The notes below the pieces were generated by a model. That model saw only the letters and a program-made list of their open reading frames with translations. It was not told the origin of the DNA and searched no databases. A stretch of 64,000 nucleotides of DNA from Stenotrophomonas sp. ATCM1_4 (GTDB taxonomy: Bacteria > Pseudomonadota > Gammaproteobacteria > Xanthomonadales > Xanthomonadaceae), in assembly GCF_004348115.1 (NCBI RefSeq), contig NZ_QPFB01000001.1, positions 2,806,028 to 2,870,027 on the forward strand, in the 5' to 3' direction. Shown one piece after another: positions 52,428 to 61,341 of this stretch. A program made the position numbers and the translations under genes. The stretch's first letter is position 1. Each line of letters opens with the position of its first letter.

Positions 52428-53048
52428 ATGCGCACCGTCCTGCTCCTGCTGCTCAGCTGCCTCGCCCTGCCTGCCATCGAGGCGCCCGCACAGCAGATCA
52501 ACCGCTGCACCAACCCGCAGGGCCAGACCGTGTACGGCGACAAGCCCTGCGAAGTGATGGGCGCCCGCGCGCGGCTGTTGCCGCCCGCACGGGCGGCCGG
52601 CAGCAGCGGCCTGTACCGCGACAGCTGCGCGCGGCGCTTGAGCGAAGTGGTCGGCATCATCCAGTCAGCCGCCGACGCCCGCGACCCCAACCGGCTGTCC
52701 GGCATCTACCTGTGGACGGGCCTGTCCAACGAGGCTGCCACGCGGGTGATGGACCGCCTGGATGACATCGTGCAGCGCCCGCTGGTGGACATCGCGCCGG
52801 TGTTCCCGGAAGCCCCTGCCTACGCGCCGGCACCCACGCAACCGTTCACCTATGCCGACGGCACCCCGGTCGACCCTGCCGATGGCAGCGCCGAGGCACC
52901 GGTCGAACACCTGCTCACCAACGTGCAGTACACGCCGCGCAGGCCCATCGGCCTGCGCCTGGAGCAGACCCTGCCACGCAGCAGCACCCCGAGCCGCACC
53001 GTGTTCCGGCTGCGTCGTCAGTACAACTGCTTCTGGATCACGCTGTAA
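52428..53048 (+). CDS. Exported DUF4124-domain protein
   Basis: A 206-residue protein. Signal peptide MRTVLLLLLSCLALPAIEAPA (residues 1-21), then a DUF4124 module (QQINRCTNPQGQTVYGDKPC) of two cysteines. The remainder is unfamiliar: LYRDSCARRLSEVVGIIQSAADARDPNRLSGIYLWTGLSNEAATRVMDRLDDI, then a Pro/Ala-rich linker and a C-terminal RRQYNCFWITL. DUF4124 is common in xanthomonad exported proteins; function unknown. Its 3' end overlaps the convergent Nudix gene by 11 bp. Confidence 0.8.
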   Translation: MRTVLLLLLSCLALPAIEAPAQQINRCTNPQGQTVYGDKPCEVMGARARLLPPARAAGSSGLYRDSCARRLSEVVGIIQSAADARDPNRLSGIYLWTGLSNEAATRVMDRLDDIVQRPLVDIAPVFPEAPAYAPAPTQPFTYADGTPVDPADGSAEAPVEHLLTNVQYTPRRPIGLRLEQTLPRSSTPSRTVFRLRRQYNCFWITL

Positions 53049-53991
53049 GCACGGCCGGCCACAGCGAACGGATCGCCGCCACGCCCAAGGCGCCATGCTG
53101 GCGCGCGGCCTGCACGTCGGCCGCCGCCAGTCCGCCGATCGCATAGATCGGCAATGACACCTGCTCGCGCAGGCGTTCGAACGCCTCCCAGCCCAGCGGC
53201 GTCGCATCGGGGTGGGTCGCGGTGGCCCGTACCGGGCCGAGCACCGCGAAGTCGCAGCCCAGCCGCTGCGCGGCCTGCAACTGCGCCAGGTCGTGGCAGG
53301 ACGCGGCCACCGGCAGCGTCGCCGGCAGTGGGCGCGCCTCCAACGCCAGCAGCTGCTCGCCGCCCAGGTGCACGCCAACCCCCAGCTCCTGCGCCAGGGC
53401 GATGTCGCGGTTGACCAGCAGTTCCAGATCCCGCCCGAAGCGCTGCACCGCGCTGCGGGCCAGTGCCTGGCGCTCGGCGGCCACCGGCGTGCGTAGCTGG
53501 ACCCGGCGGATGCCGGAAGCCACGGCGGCCTCGATGCCGGCCAGCCAGGCCGCGTCGCCGTGCAGCGGCTCGGGCGTGACCAGGTAGCACTCCGGCTGGC
53601 GCAGCGCCGCCACCACCGGCAGGTCCGCCGGCGGCATCGAGTAGCGCCCCAGCTTGTCCGGCGTCACCCAGGTGATCGCCTGCCCTTCGCGGCCGCGTGC
53701 CGTCCCTTTCCATTGCCGCACCATGCGCACTTCCAGGCGCAGGCGCTTGTCCGGGTAGAGCTGCGGCACCTCCATCACCCACTCGCCCACCTCGGCCTCG
53801 ATGCCCAGCTCTTCGTGCAGCTCACGCGCCAACGCCTGCTCGGAGGTTTCGCCGGGTTCGCGCTTGCCACCGGGGAACTCCCACAGGCCGGCCATGTCGC
53901 TGTTGCCGGTGCGGCGGTTGAGCAGGATGCGGCCGCGCGCATCGACAATGACGGCGGCCACGACGTGGATTGAACGCAGGGGGGAATTCAT
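53038..53991 (-). CDS. Nudix (MutT-like) hydrolase fused to a ThiE-like domain
   Basis: A 317-residue two-domain protein from ATG 53991. Residues 5-130 are a MutT-type Nudix hydrolase with an intact Nudix box (GGKREPGETSEQALARELHEELG), suited to cleaning oxidised nucleotides such as 8-oxo-dGTP. Residues about 140-317 are a thiamine-phosphate-synthase-like TIM barrel (GVGVHLGGEQLLALEA, GCDFAVLGPVRATATHP, IYAIGGLAAADV). The ThiE sites are altered (LRTP for LRxK, TATH for TxTK), so TMP synthesis is doubtful. This fusion is known in gammaproteobacteria near secA. Confidence 0.92.
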   Translation of the reverse strand: MNSPLRSIHVVAAVIVDARGRILLNRRTGNSDMAGLWEFPGGKREPGETSEQALARELHEELGIEAEVGEWVMEVPQLYPDKRLRLEVRMVRQWKGTARGREGQAITWVTPDKLGRYSMPPADLPVVAALRQPECYLVTPEPLHGDAAWLAGIEAAVASGIRRVQLRTPVAAERQALARSAVQRFGRDLELLVNRDIALAQELGVGVHLGGEQLLALEARPLPATLPVAASCHDLAQLQAAQRLGCDFAVLGPVRATATHPDATPLGWEAFERLREQVSLPIYAIGGLAAADVQAARQHGALGVAAIRSLWPAVLTA

Positions 53992-54199
53992 GCCACGAGC
54001 ATGCCGAACAAGCGCCCGCACGCGCAACGGGAACCGTGCGCCACGATCCGGATTCGAGACATCGAACCCAGCCGCGGGAGCGACCGCGGCCGCGAAGCAC
54101 GGCAGCCTGCTGCACCGGAATCCCCGGCGGTCACCGCATGCATGGGGCCGGCCGCACCGGCGGCGCGGCCCAGGCCGTTCCTGCCGCTCGCCATGACGA

Positions 54200-54225
54200 A
54201 AACGCCCCGCGTGCGCGGGGCGTTT
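54200..54225 (-). terminator. secA terminator
   Basis: An 11-bp stem (AAACGCCCCGC at 54200-54210 with GCGGGGCGTTT at 54215-54225) and a 4-nt loop. It lies 7 bp past the secA stop on the minus strand and ends in TTTTCG. Confidence 0.88.
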
Positions 54226-54231
54226 CGTGGA

Positions 54232-56940
54232 TCAGTTCAACTGGCCGTGGCAGTGCTTGTACTTCTTGCCGCTGCCGCACGGACAGGGGTCGTTGCGGCC
54301 GACCTTGACCTCGCCCGAGGCCAGCGCCTGCTCGGCTTCCTCGTCGGCGCTGTAGCCGCCGTTGTCCTGGTGCTGGAACTGCGACATCTTCAGGCGGGCC
54401 TCGGCCTGCTGGCGCTCCAGCGCCTCCATCGCCGCCACTTCCTCCTCGCTGCGGATACGCACGCGCGACAGCATCAGGATCACCTCGCGCTTGACGTTCT
54501 CCAGCATGTCCGAGAACAGCTCGAAGGCTTCCTTCTTGTACTCCTGCTTGGGCTGCTTCTGCGCGTAACCACGCAGGTAGATGCCCTGGCGCAGGTAGTC
54601 CATGCGGGCCAGGTGCTCCTTCCAGCTCTGGTCGAGCACGGTCAGCATCACGTGCTTCTCGAGCGCCCGCATGGTTTCCACGCCCACGGACACTTCCTTC
54701 TGCGCGAAGTGCTCATCCATGAACTCGATGACCTTCTGCGCGATGCCCTCGGCGTCCAGCTCCTCGTGCTGCTTGACCAGCCCGACCACGTCCATCTCCA
54801 CGCCCAGCTCAGCGTGCAGGGTGGCCTGCAGGCCCGGCAGGTCCCACTGCTCGTCCACCGAATTGGCCGGCACGAAGCGGGTCACCAGGTCGTAGATCAC
54901 GTCGCCGCGGATGCCGTCGATGTTCTCCTTGACCGACTCGGCGTCCAGCAGCTCGTCGCGCTGGGCGTAGATCACCTTGCGCTGGTCGTTGTTGACGTCG
55001 TCGAAGTCCAGCAGGTTCTTGCGGATGTCGAAGTTGTGCGCTTCGACCTTGCGCTGCGCCTTCTCGATCTGGCGGCTGACCATGCGGTCTTCGATGACGT
55101 CGTCTTCCTTCATGCCCATCAGGCGCATCGCCTTCTGCACCCAGTCCGAGGCGAAGATGCGCATCAGGTTGTCTTCCAGCGACAGGTAGAAGCGGGACGA
55201 GCCCGGGTCACCCTGGCGGCCGGAACGGCCACGCAGCTGGTTGTCGATACGACGTGATTCGTGGCGCTCGGTGCCGACGATGTGCAGGCCGCCAGCGGCC
55301 TTCACCGCGTCATGGCGCTCCTGCCAGGCCGCCTTGAGCGCGGCCTTCTGCGCGTCGGTGGCATCCTCGCCCAGCTCGTGCAGCTCGGTTTCCAGCGAGC
55401 CGCCGAGCACGATGTCGGTACCGCGGCCGGCCATGTTGGTGGCGATGGTCACCGAGCCCGGGCGGCCGGCGTTGGCGACGATGGTCGCTTCGCGGTCGTG
55501 CTGCTTGGCGTTGAGCACTTCGTGCTTCACGCCGGCCTTGCGCAGGTGCTCGGACAGCATCTCCGAGGTTTCGATCGAGGTGGTGCCCACCAGCACCGGC
55601 TGGCCGCGCTTGGCGCATTCCTCGATGTCGGCCAGCACCGCGTTGAACTTGCCGGTGCGGTTGAGGAACACCTGGTCCGGGTGGTCCTTGCGCACGGTCG
55701 GCTTGTTGGTCGGGATCACCACCACTTCCAGGCCGTAGATGCTCTGGAATTCGTAGGCTTCCGTGTCGGCCGTGCCGGTCATGCCGGACAGCTTCTTGTA
55801 CATGCGGAACAGGTTCTGGAAGGTGATGCTGGCCAGCGTCTGGTTCTCGCGCTGGACCGGCACGCCTTCCTTCGCTTCCACCGCCTGGTGCAGGCCATCG
55901 GACCAGCGGCGGCCGGCCAGGGTACGGCCGGTGAACTCGTCGACGATCACCACTTCGCCATCACGCACGATGTAGTCCACGTCACGCTGGTAGATCGCGT
56001 GCGCGCGCAGGGCGGCGTTGAGGTGGTGGACGACGGTCAGGTTCTGCGCGGCGTACAGGCCGTTGTCGTTGTCCTCGCCGATGATGCCGGCTTCGCGCAG
56101 CAGGGTCTCGGCATGCTCCATGCCGGCCTCGGACAGGTAGACCTGCTTGCCCTTCTCGTCCACCCAGTAGTCGCCCTCGCCGTCCTCGGCGTCCTGGCGG
56201 ATCAGATGCGGCACCACGCGGTTGACGCGGATGTACAGCTCCGGGGAATCGTCGGCCGGGCCGGAGATGATCAGCGGGGTACGCGCCTCGTCGATCAGGA
56301 TCGAGTCGACTTCGTCGACGATGGCGTAGTGCAGGCCGCGCTGGTAACGGTCGGCGCGGGTCAGCGCCATGTTGTCGCGCAGGTAGTCGAAGCCGAATTC
56401 GTTGTTGGTGCCGTAGGTGATGTCGCAGCCATAGGCTTCGCGCTTGTCGCCGTGCGGCATGCCCGGGTAGACCACGCCCACGCTCAGGCCCAGCCAGTTG
56501 TACAGCTTGCCCATCTGCGCGGCGTCGCGGCGGGCCAGGTAGTCGTTCACGGTGACCACGTGGACGCCCTTGCCTTCCAGCGCATTGAGGTAGACCGGCA
56601 GCGTTGCCACCAGGGTCTTGCCTTCACCGGTACGCATTTCGGCGATCTTGCCCAGGTGCAGCACCATGCCGCCGATCAGCTGCACGTCGTAATGGCGCAT
56701 GCCCAGCACGCGCTTGGATGCCTCGCGGCAGACCGCGAAGGCCTCCGGCAGCACCTTGTCCAGGGTTTCACCGCCGGCGATGCGCTCGCGGAACGCGGTG
56801 GTCTTGGCTTTGAGCTGGTCGTCGGAGAGCGTCTGGATCTCCGGCTCCAAGGCATTGATCTTGGCGACGATACGGTTGAGCTGGCGCAGCTGGCGCTCGT
56901 TACGGCTGCCAAAAACGCGGGTAAGCAGGCTGTTGATCAT
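54232..56940 (-). CDS. secA: Preprotein translocase ATPase SecA
   Basis: A 902-residue motor that drives Sec-dependent secretion; E. coli SecA is 901. Walker A is MRTGEGKT at 102-109, the DEAD motif is in [15 protein letters not shown], and the helicase motif [27 protein letters not shown] marks NBD2. The C-terminal zinc-binding tail is [17 protein letters not shown] with Cys-Cys-Cys-His. It has its own leader of about 100 nt with a stable hairpin. The upstream gene is the M23 peptidase, a common order in Pseudomonas and Xanthomonas. Confidence 0.98.
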   Translation of the reverse strand: MINSLLTRVFGSRNERQLRQLNRIVAKINALEPEIQTLSDDQLKAKTTAFRERIAGGETLDKVLPEAFAVCREASKRVLGMRHYDVQLIGGMVLHLGKIAEMRTGEGKTLVATLPVYLNALEGKGVHVVTVNDYLARRDAAQMGKLYNWLGLSVGVVYPGMPHGDKREAYGCDITYGTNNEFGFDYLRDNMALTRADRYQRGLHYAIVDEVDSILIDEARTPLIISGPADDSPELYIRVNRVVPHLIRQDAEDGEGDYWVDEKGKQVYLSEAGMEHAETLLREAGIIGEDNDNGLYAAQNLTVVHHLNAALRAHAIYQRDVDYIVRDGEVVIVDEFTGRTLAGRRWSDGLHQAVEAKEGVPVQRENQTLASITFQNLFRMYKKLSGMTGTADTEAYEFQSIYGLEVVVIPTNKPTVRKDHPDQVFLNRTGKFNAVLADIEECAKRGQPVLVGTTSIETSEMLSEHLRKAGVKHEVLNAKQHDREATIVANAGRPGSVTIATNMAGRGTDIVLGGSLETELHELGEDATDAQKAALKAAWQERHDAVKAAGGLHIVGTERHESRRIDNQLRGRSGRQGDPGSSRFYLSLEDNLMRIFASDWVQKAMRLMGMKEDDVIEDRMVSRQIEKAQRKVEAHNFDIRKNLLDFDDVNNDQRKVIYAQRDELLDAESVKENIDGIRGDVIYDLVTRFVPANSVDEQWDLPGLQATLHAELGVEMDVVGLVKQHEELDAEGIAQKVIEFMDEHFAQKEVSVGVETMRALEKHVMLTVLDQSWKEHLARMDYLRQGIYLRGYAQKQPKQEYKKEAFELFSDMLENVKREVILMLSRVRIRSEEEVAAMEALERQQAEARLKMSQFQHQDNGGYSADEEAEQALASGEVKVGRNDPCPCGSGKKYKHCHGQLN

Positions 56941-57011
56941 TGAAGGAACCGGTTTGAATGAAATGCCGCGCGACGCAGGATCCCCCCCGGGTTCACCTCG
57001 TCACAAACGAA

Positions 57012-57032
57012 ACAGGGCGCAATGCGCCCTGT
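57012..57032 (-). terminator. Hairpin in the M23-secA gap (terminator or secA attenuator)
   Basis: ACAGGGCGC (57012-57020) pairs with GCGCCCTGT (57024-57032). Read on the minus strand it is followed by TTCGTTTG. It lies 68 bp past the M23 stop and 71 bp before secA, downstream of a secA -10-like element (57047-57052). Confidence 0.65.
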
Positions 57033-57046
57033 CTATGGCAACGCCT

Positions 57047-57052
57047 ATTGTA
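57047..57052 (-). promoter_or_regulatory. Candidate secA -10 element
   Basis: TACAAT on the minus strand, preceded by GC. TTGAAT at 57074-57079 is a possible -35, but the 21-bp spacing is too long. It would start transcription near 57040. Confidence 0.4.
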
Positions 57053-57100
57053 GCTTGGGGCGGGGGCTTGGCGATTCAAGCCACCCGCACCCGGCAAACA

Positions 57101-58051
57101 TCAGCCCCGGCTGAGACGGCCGACCGGGGTGTTGCCACCCTCGCCCAGGAACTTGCGCGGGTTCATGACCTGGCCGTTCTGCCAGACCTCGAAGTGCACG
57201 TGGGCACCGGTGGAGCGGCCGGTGGAGCCGGCCTTGGCCACTTCCTGCCCGGCCCGGACCAGCGCGCCTTCGCGCACGGTCAGGCGGGAGTTGTGGGCGT
57301 ACAGGGTCTTGTAGCCGTTGCCGTGGTCGATCTCGACCACGTTGCCGTAGCCGCCCTTGACCCCGGAATAGCTGACCACGCCATCGGCCACGGCCATGAC
57401 CGGGTCGCCGACGCGGGCGTGGAAGTCCATGCCCTTGTGGTTGCCGGCACCGCGGCCGAACGGGTCGGCGCGGGTACCGAAGCTGGAGGTGATGTAGGTG
57501 TTGCTGATCGGCATGCGCGAGGGCACGGCGTTCTGCTCGAGCTGGTGGTCGAACAGCAGCGACTCCAGCACCGACAACTGCTTGCCTGAAGCAGCGAAAC
57601 GCTGCTCCAGCACCTGTAAGTCGCTGTTGACCGCGTTGGCCGGGATGTCCTGGGTCGGGCCCGGATCGCCGTCACCCATGCCGGGGGTTTCGTTGAAGTC
57701 GAACTCGCCGTCCTGCAGCTTGCCCATTTGGGTCAGGCGCTCGCCCAGGGCGTTCAGGCGCGTGGCTTGGGCCTGCAGCTCGCCCAGGCGGGCGGCCAGC
57801 GCATTGACCTGGGTCTGTGCGTCGGCACGGACCTTGGCCAGCTCCTGCTCCTGGTGGTCGACCTTGGCTTGCAGGGCCGAATCCCCGACCATGCCCAGCG
57901 CGAAGCTCATCGCCACGCCTATCAGGCACCCCAGTCCAAGTACGCTGCCCAGCAACGCCTTGGGTCGATCCTCGAAGTACATCTGAACGCGTGCGAGCGG
58001 CGTCTTGGCCTGCGGTTCACGCGTTTTGATTACGATCTTTTTGAATGCCAT
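57101..58051 (-). CDS. M23-family membrane-anchored peptidase
   Basis: A 316-residue protein. The start MAFKKIVIKTREPQAKTPLARVQ is cytoplasmic, a transmembrane helix lies at about 33-55 (ALLGSVLGLGCLIGVAMSFAL), and a coiled coil at about 65-115. The C-terminal LytM domain has the zinc ligands of NHKGMDFHARVGDP (His and Asp) and TGAHVHFEVWQNG (HxH). Residues are intact, so it should cleave peptidoglycan. In Pseudomonas this gene also sits next to secA and dciA. It is divergent from dciA with only 12 bp between the two start codons. Confidence 0.94.
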   Translation of the reverse strand: MAFKKIVIKTREPQAKTPLARVQMYFEDRPKALLGSVLGLGCLIGVAMSFALGMVGDSALQAKVDHQEQELAKVRADAQTQVNALAARLGELQAQATRLNALGERLTQMGKLQDGEFDFNETPGMGDGDPGPTQDIPANAVNSDLQVLEQRFAASGKQLSVLESLLFDHQLEQNAVPSRMPISNTYITSSFGTRADPFGRGAGNHKGMDFHARVGDPVMAVADGVVSYSGVKGGYGNVVEIDHGNGYKTLYAHNSRLTVREGALVRAGQEVAKAGSTGRSTGAHVHFEVWQNGQVMNPRKFLGEGGNTPVGRLSRG

Positions 58052-58063
58052 TGAAGAATTCTT

Positions 58064-58498
58064 ATGTCTGAGCCGAAATCCAGCGTTCGTTCCCGTTCCG
58101 CGCCCAAGCAGGCGCTGGAAGCGGTGATGGCGGACAAAGCTGGAAACCCGTTGCGACGAGCCCTGTGGCTCGATGCGCTGGACCGGCAGTTGCGCCCCCA
58201 TTTGCCGCCGGCGCTGGCAAACCGTTGCCGGTTGGCCAATGTGGACGGCGAACACCTCGTTTTTGTCGTCGAATCGCCGGTGTGGCATGCCAAGGTAAGG
58301 CTTGCCGAAGGCCAGCTGATCGACGCGGCCCGATCCATCGGGCTGAAGGTCACACGGGTGACCGTCAAGACTGCCACTGCGCCACCGCACTCCCCAGTGC
58401 GTAACGACCAGCGCAGTACCGCAGTGTCGGAAGCCACGCACAAAGGCCTGCGTGACGCCCTGGCTGCCCTTCAGGATGTGAAACCCACGCGTTCCTGA
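58064..58498 (+). CDS. dciA: DciA (DUF721) replicative-helicase loader
   Basis: A 144-residue protein with the DUF721 pattern: LRRALWLDALDRQLRPHLPPALANRCRLANVDGEHLVFVVESPVWHAKVRLAEGQL. DciA recruits the DnaB helicase to the origin in bacteria that lack DnaC. The location between lpxC and the M23-secA genes matches the Pseudomonas dciA locus. The N-terminal 30 residues and the C-terminal 40 are less conserved and rich in Ser and Thr. ATG 58064 stands 12 bp from the divergent M23 start. The gene ends before a GC hairpin. Confidence 0.9.
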   Translation: MSEPKSSVRSRSAPKQALEAVMADKAGNPLRRALWLDALDRQLRPHLPPALANRCRLANVDGEHLVFVVESPVWHAKVRLAEGQLIDAARSIGLKVTRVTVKTATAPPHSPVRNDQRSTAVSEATHKGLRDALAALQDVKPTRS

Positions 58499-58502
58499 AA
58501 CC

Positions 58503-58524
58503 ACCGGGGCCCGGGGGCCCCGGT
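58503..58524 (+). terminator. GC-rich hairpin after dciA
   Basis: ACCGGGGCCC (58503-58512) pairs with GGGCCCCGGT (58515-58524), 4 bp after the dciA stop. It has no T tract and so may slow rather than end transcription. Confidence 0.5.
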
Positions 58525-58721
58525 TCCCGTCCGCCGCCCCGAGGGGGGACAAACAGGAAGCCGGCAGGAATCCTAGCCGCCGAATGCGACCGGGGAGTTA
58601 GTCTTTTGTTAATTTTCAGTTAAATTCAGGCTCGAACCCGCGCGAGGTTCACATTTCGACAACACAGCTGTCCGCCTGTCCGTGGGACAGAACAGGACAC
58701 ATGCGCGGGTGAGCGCCCGGC

Positions 58722-59633
58722 TCAGGCCAGGGCGGGGACACCGTAGACCACCGGGTCGGTGGCGGTGGGGGACGCGTAGCTGGCCCATTCCCAGGCGCTC
58801 TGGTCGGCCAGCAGGGCACGCACCAGCTTGTTGTTGAGCGCATGGCCGGACTTGAAGCCCTCGTAGGCCCCGAGCACCTGGCCACCGGCCAGGTACAGGT
58901 CGCCGATGGCATCGAGAATCTTGTGACGCACGAACTCGTCGGCGTAGCGCAGGCCGTCGTCGTTGAGCACGCGGAACTCATCCAGCACGATGGCGTTGTC
59001 CATCGAGCCGCCCAGGCCCAGGTTGCGCTCGCGCATGTACTCCAGGTCGCGCATGAAGCCGAAGGTGCGCGCGCGGGAGATTTCCTTGATGTAGGCGGCC
59101 GTGGAGAACTCGACCTCGGCGCGCGACTGCTTGGCCGGGATCATCGGGTGGTCGAACTGGATGGTGAAGCCCAGCTTGTAGCCCTCGTACGGGTCGAAGC
59201 GGGCGACCTTGTCGCCGTCGCGCACTTCCACCGTCTTGAGGATGCGCAGGAAACGCTTGGGCGCGTCCTGCTCGATGATGCCCGCCGACTGCAGCAGGAA
59301 CACGAACGGGCCGGACGAACCGTCCATGATCGGCAGCTCGGCCGAGGACAGCTCGACGATGGCGTTGTCCACGCCCAGGCCGGCCAAGGCCGACATCAGG
59401 TGTTCGACGGTCTGGATCTTGGCGCCTTCGCAGGTCAGGCCGGTGCACAGCGTGACTTCGGTGACCAGGTCGGCACGGGCCGGCACTTCGACCACGGGCT
59501 CCAGGTCGACGCGGCGGAACACGATGCCATGGTCCACCGGCGCAGGGCGCAGGGTCATGTAGACCTTGTCACCGCTGTGCAGGCCGACGCCCGTGGCGCG
59601 GATCGTGTTCTTGAGGGTGCGTTGCTGGATCAT
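58722..59633 (-). CDS. lpxC: UDP-3-O-acyl-N-acetylglucosamine deacetylase
   Basis: The committed zinc deacetylase of lipid A synthesis, 303 residues (E. coli 305). Start ATG 59633 gives [32 protein letters not shown]. The zinc ligands are His78 (TVEHLMSAL) and the HxxxD of [17 protein letters not shown]; the catalytic Glu is in [24 protein letters not shown] is the conserved middle. An upstream in-frame ATG at 59660 adds nine non-conserved residues. It follows ftsZ on the same strand. Confidence 0.97.
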   Translation of the reverse strand: MIQQRTLKNTIRATGVGLHSGDKVYMTLRPAPVDHGIVFRRVDLEPVVEVPARADLVTEVTLCTGLTCEGAKIQTVEHLMSALAGLGVDNAIVELSSAELPIMDGSSGPFVFLLQSAGIIEQDAPKRFLRILKTVEVRDGDKVARFDPYEGYKLGFTIQFDHPMIPAKQSRAEVEFSTAAYIKEISRARTFGFMRDLEYMRERNLGLGGSMDNAIVLDEFRVLNDDGLRYADEFVRHKILDAIGDLYLAGGQVLGAYEGFKSGHALNNKLVRALLADQSAWEWASYASPTATDPVVYGVPALA

Positions 59634-59854
59634 GGACTCGGAACCGGGAAAGCCGCGCATGCGCGGCCGGGGACAAACAAGAATAACACGCGTTCACACG
59701 CGGCCCTGGCCCACTGAAACGAGGCGCCTGCCGCGATTCAGGACGGAAAATGCCGCCGGGCCTGCCCTGGCCCGGCGACAAAGGACATGGATGTTGCCCG
59801 TCGGGGTGGACGGCCCCGACGTGTATTGCCTTGCCCCGGGCCAGGCCTGCCCCG

Positions 59855-59874
59855 GCCTGCCGTCATCGGCAGGC
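59855..59874 (-). terminator. Hairpin between ftsZ and lpxC
   Basis: GCCTGCCG (59855-59862) pairs with CGGCAGGC (59867-59874) around TCAT, within a GC-rich stretch that continues the stem imperfectly. No T run. It may be a partial terminator or processing site between ftsZ and lpxC. Confidence 0.45.
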
Positions 59875-59908
59875 GCAGGGGCCGGCACGCCCGGTCATGC
59901 CGGCCGGA

Positions 59909-61141
59909 TCAGTCCGCCTGGCGGCGCAGGAACGCCGGGATGTCCAGGTAGTCGCTCGGCAGTTCGGCGGCGGCCGGGGTCGAAGCCGATGCCGACGAGG
60001 CGGCAGCGGTATCGGCGCTCGGACGACGCAGGCCCATGCCCAGCGAGTTGCCGGCGGCCTTGGCCACGGCATCGGCCGGGCTTTCGTACTCGCCGAACTC
60101 GGCCTGGCCGGTGGTGGCGTTGCGGACTAGCTTGATCGGTGCGCGCTCGCCGGCACGCGGCGCGGCGCCCTTGGCAACGGCACGGTTCAGGCCGGTGGCC
60201 ACCACGGTCACGCGCACTTCGTCCTGCATGTCCGGGTCGAGCACGGTGCCCACCACCACGGTGGCGTCCTCGGAGGAGAAGCCGTCGATGGTGCGGCCGA
60301 TCTCGTCGAACTCGCTCATGGTGAAGTCCGGGCCGGCGGTGATGTTGACCAGGATGCCGTTGGCACCGGCCAGGTTCACGTCGTCCAGCAGCGGGTTCTG
60401 GATGGCGGCCTCGGCGGCGGCCTGGGCGCGGTCATCGCCGCGCGCGGTGCCGGTGCCCATCATGGCCAGGCCCATCTCCGACATCACGGTGCGCACGTCG
60501 GCGAAGTCGACGTTGATCAGGCCCGGACGCACGATCAGGTCGGCGATGCCCTGCACGGCGCCCTGCAGCACGTCGTTGGCGGCACGGAAGGCCTGCACCA
60601 TGGTGGCGTTGCGGCCGAGCACGGTGATCAGCTTCTCGTTCGGGATGGTGATCAGCGAGTCGACGTGCTGGCTCAGTTCCTCGATGCCCTTCAGCGCGAC
60701 CTGCATGCGGCGACGGCCTTCGAACGGGAACGGCTTGGTGACCACGGCCACGGTCAGGATGCCCATTTCCTTGGCCAGCTGCGCCACCACCGGCGCGGCG
60801 CCGGTGCCGGTGCCGCCGCCCATGCCGGCGGTGATGAACACCATGTCCGCCCCCTGCAGGGCATCCATGATGCGCTCACGGTCTTCCAGGGCGGCCTGGC
60901 GGCCGACTTCCGGGTTGGCGCCTGCGCCCAGGCCCTTGGTGACGTTGGTACCCAGCTGCAGCTGCAGCTTGGCACCGCAATTCTTGATGGCCTGCGAGTC
61001 GGTGTTGGCGGTGATGAACTCCACGCCATCCACGCTGCTGTTGACCATGTGCGCCACGGCGTTGCCGCCGCCGCCGCCCACGCCAACCACCTTGATCACC
61101 GCGTTCGGTGCCATCTTTTCAATCAGTTCGAAATGCGCCAT
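59909..61141 (-). CDS. ftsZ: Cell-division GTPase FtsZ
   Basis: The tubulin-like division scaffold, 410 residues. The GTP-binding motif is [12 protein letters not shown], with the synergy-loop [11 protein letters not shown]. After a variable Ala/Ser/Thr-rich linker (about 340-395) the C-terminal peptide [14 protein letters not shown] binds FtsA and ZipA. I start at ATG 61141 ([13 protein letters not shown]) because AGAGG lies at the right distance; ATG 61147 would be too close. About 200 bp separates it from ftsA and probably contains the ftsZ promoter. Confidence 0.98.
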   Translation of the reverse strand: MAHFELIEKMAPNAVIKVVGVGGGGGNAVAHMVNSSVDGVEFITANTDSQAIKNCGAKLQLQLGTNVTKGLGAGANPEVGRQAALEDRERIMDALQGADMVFITAGMGGGTGTGAAPVVAQLAKEMGILTVAVVTKPFPFEGRRRMQVALKGIEELSQHVDSLITIPNEKLITVLGRNATMVQAFRAANDVLQGAVQGIADLIVRPGLINVDFADVRTVMSEMGLAMMGTGTARGDDRAQAAAEAAIQNPLLDDVNLAGANGILVNITAGPDFTMSEFDEIGRTIDGFSSEDATVVVGTVLDPDMQDEVRVTVVATGLNRAVAKGAAPRAGERAPIKLVRNATTGQAEFGEYESPADAVAKAAGNSLGMGLRRPSADTAAASSASASTPAAAELPSDYLDIPAFLRRQAD

Positions 61142-61341
61142 GTCCATGTCCTCTCTATTGCCGTGATTGGGTCGGGCATCCGGGAAGCATCCTTCTCCTT
61201 CTGCGCCCGCCCGCACCGGCGAGTTTTAGTTGATGTACCGGCCGGGCTGCCCCTGCGCGGCGTTGTTGCCTGTATCAATGACTGCGTTACTGCACTTCGT
61301 CTTGCCCTGCCTACCACTTCACTGCACTACTGCCGCGACGC

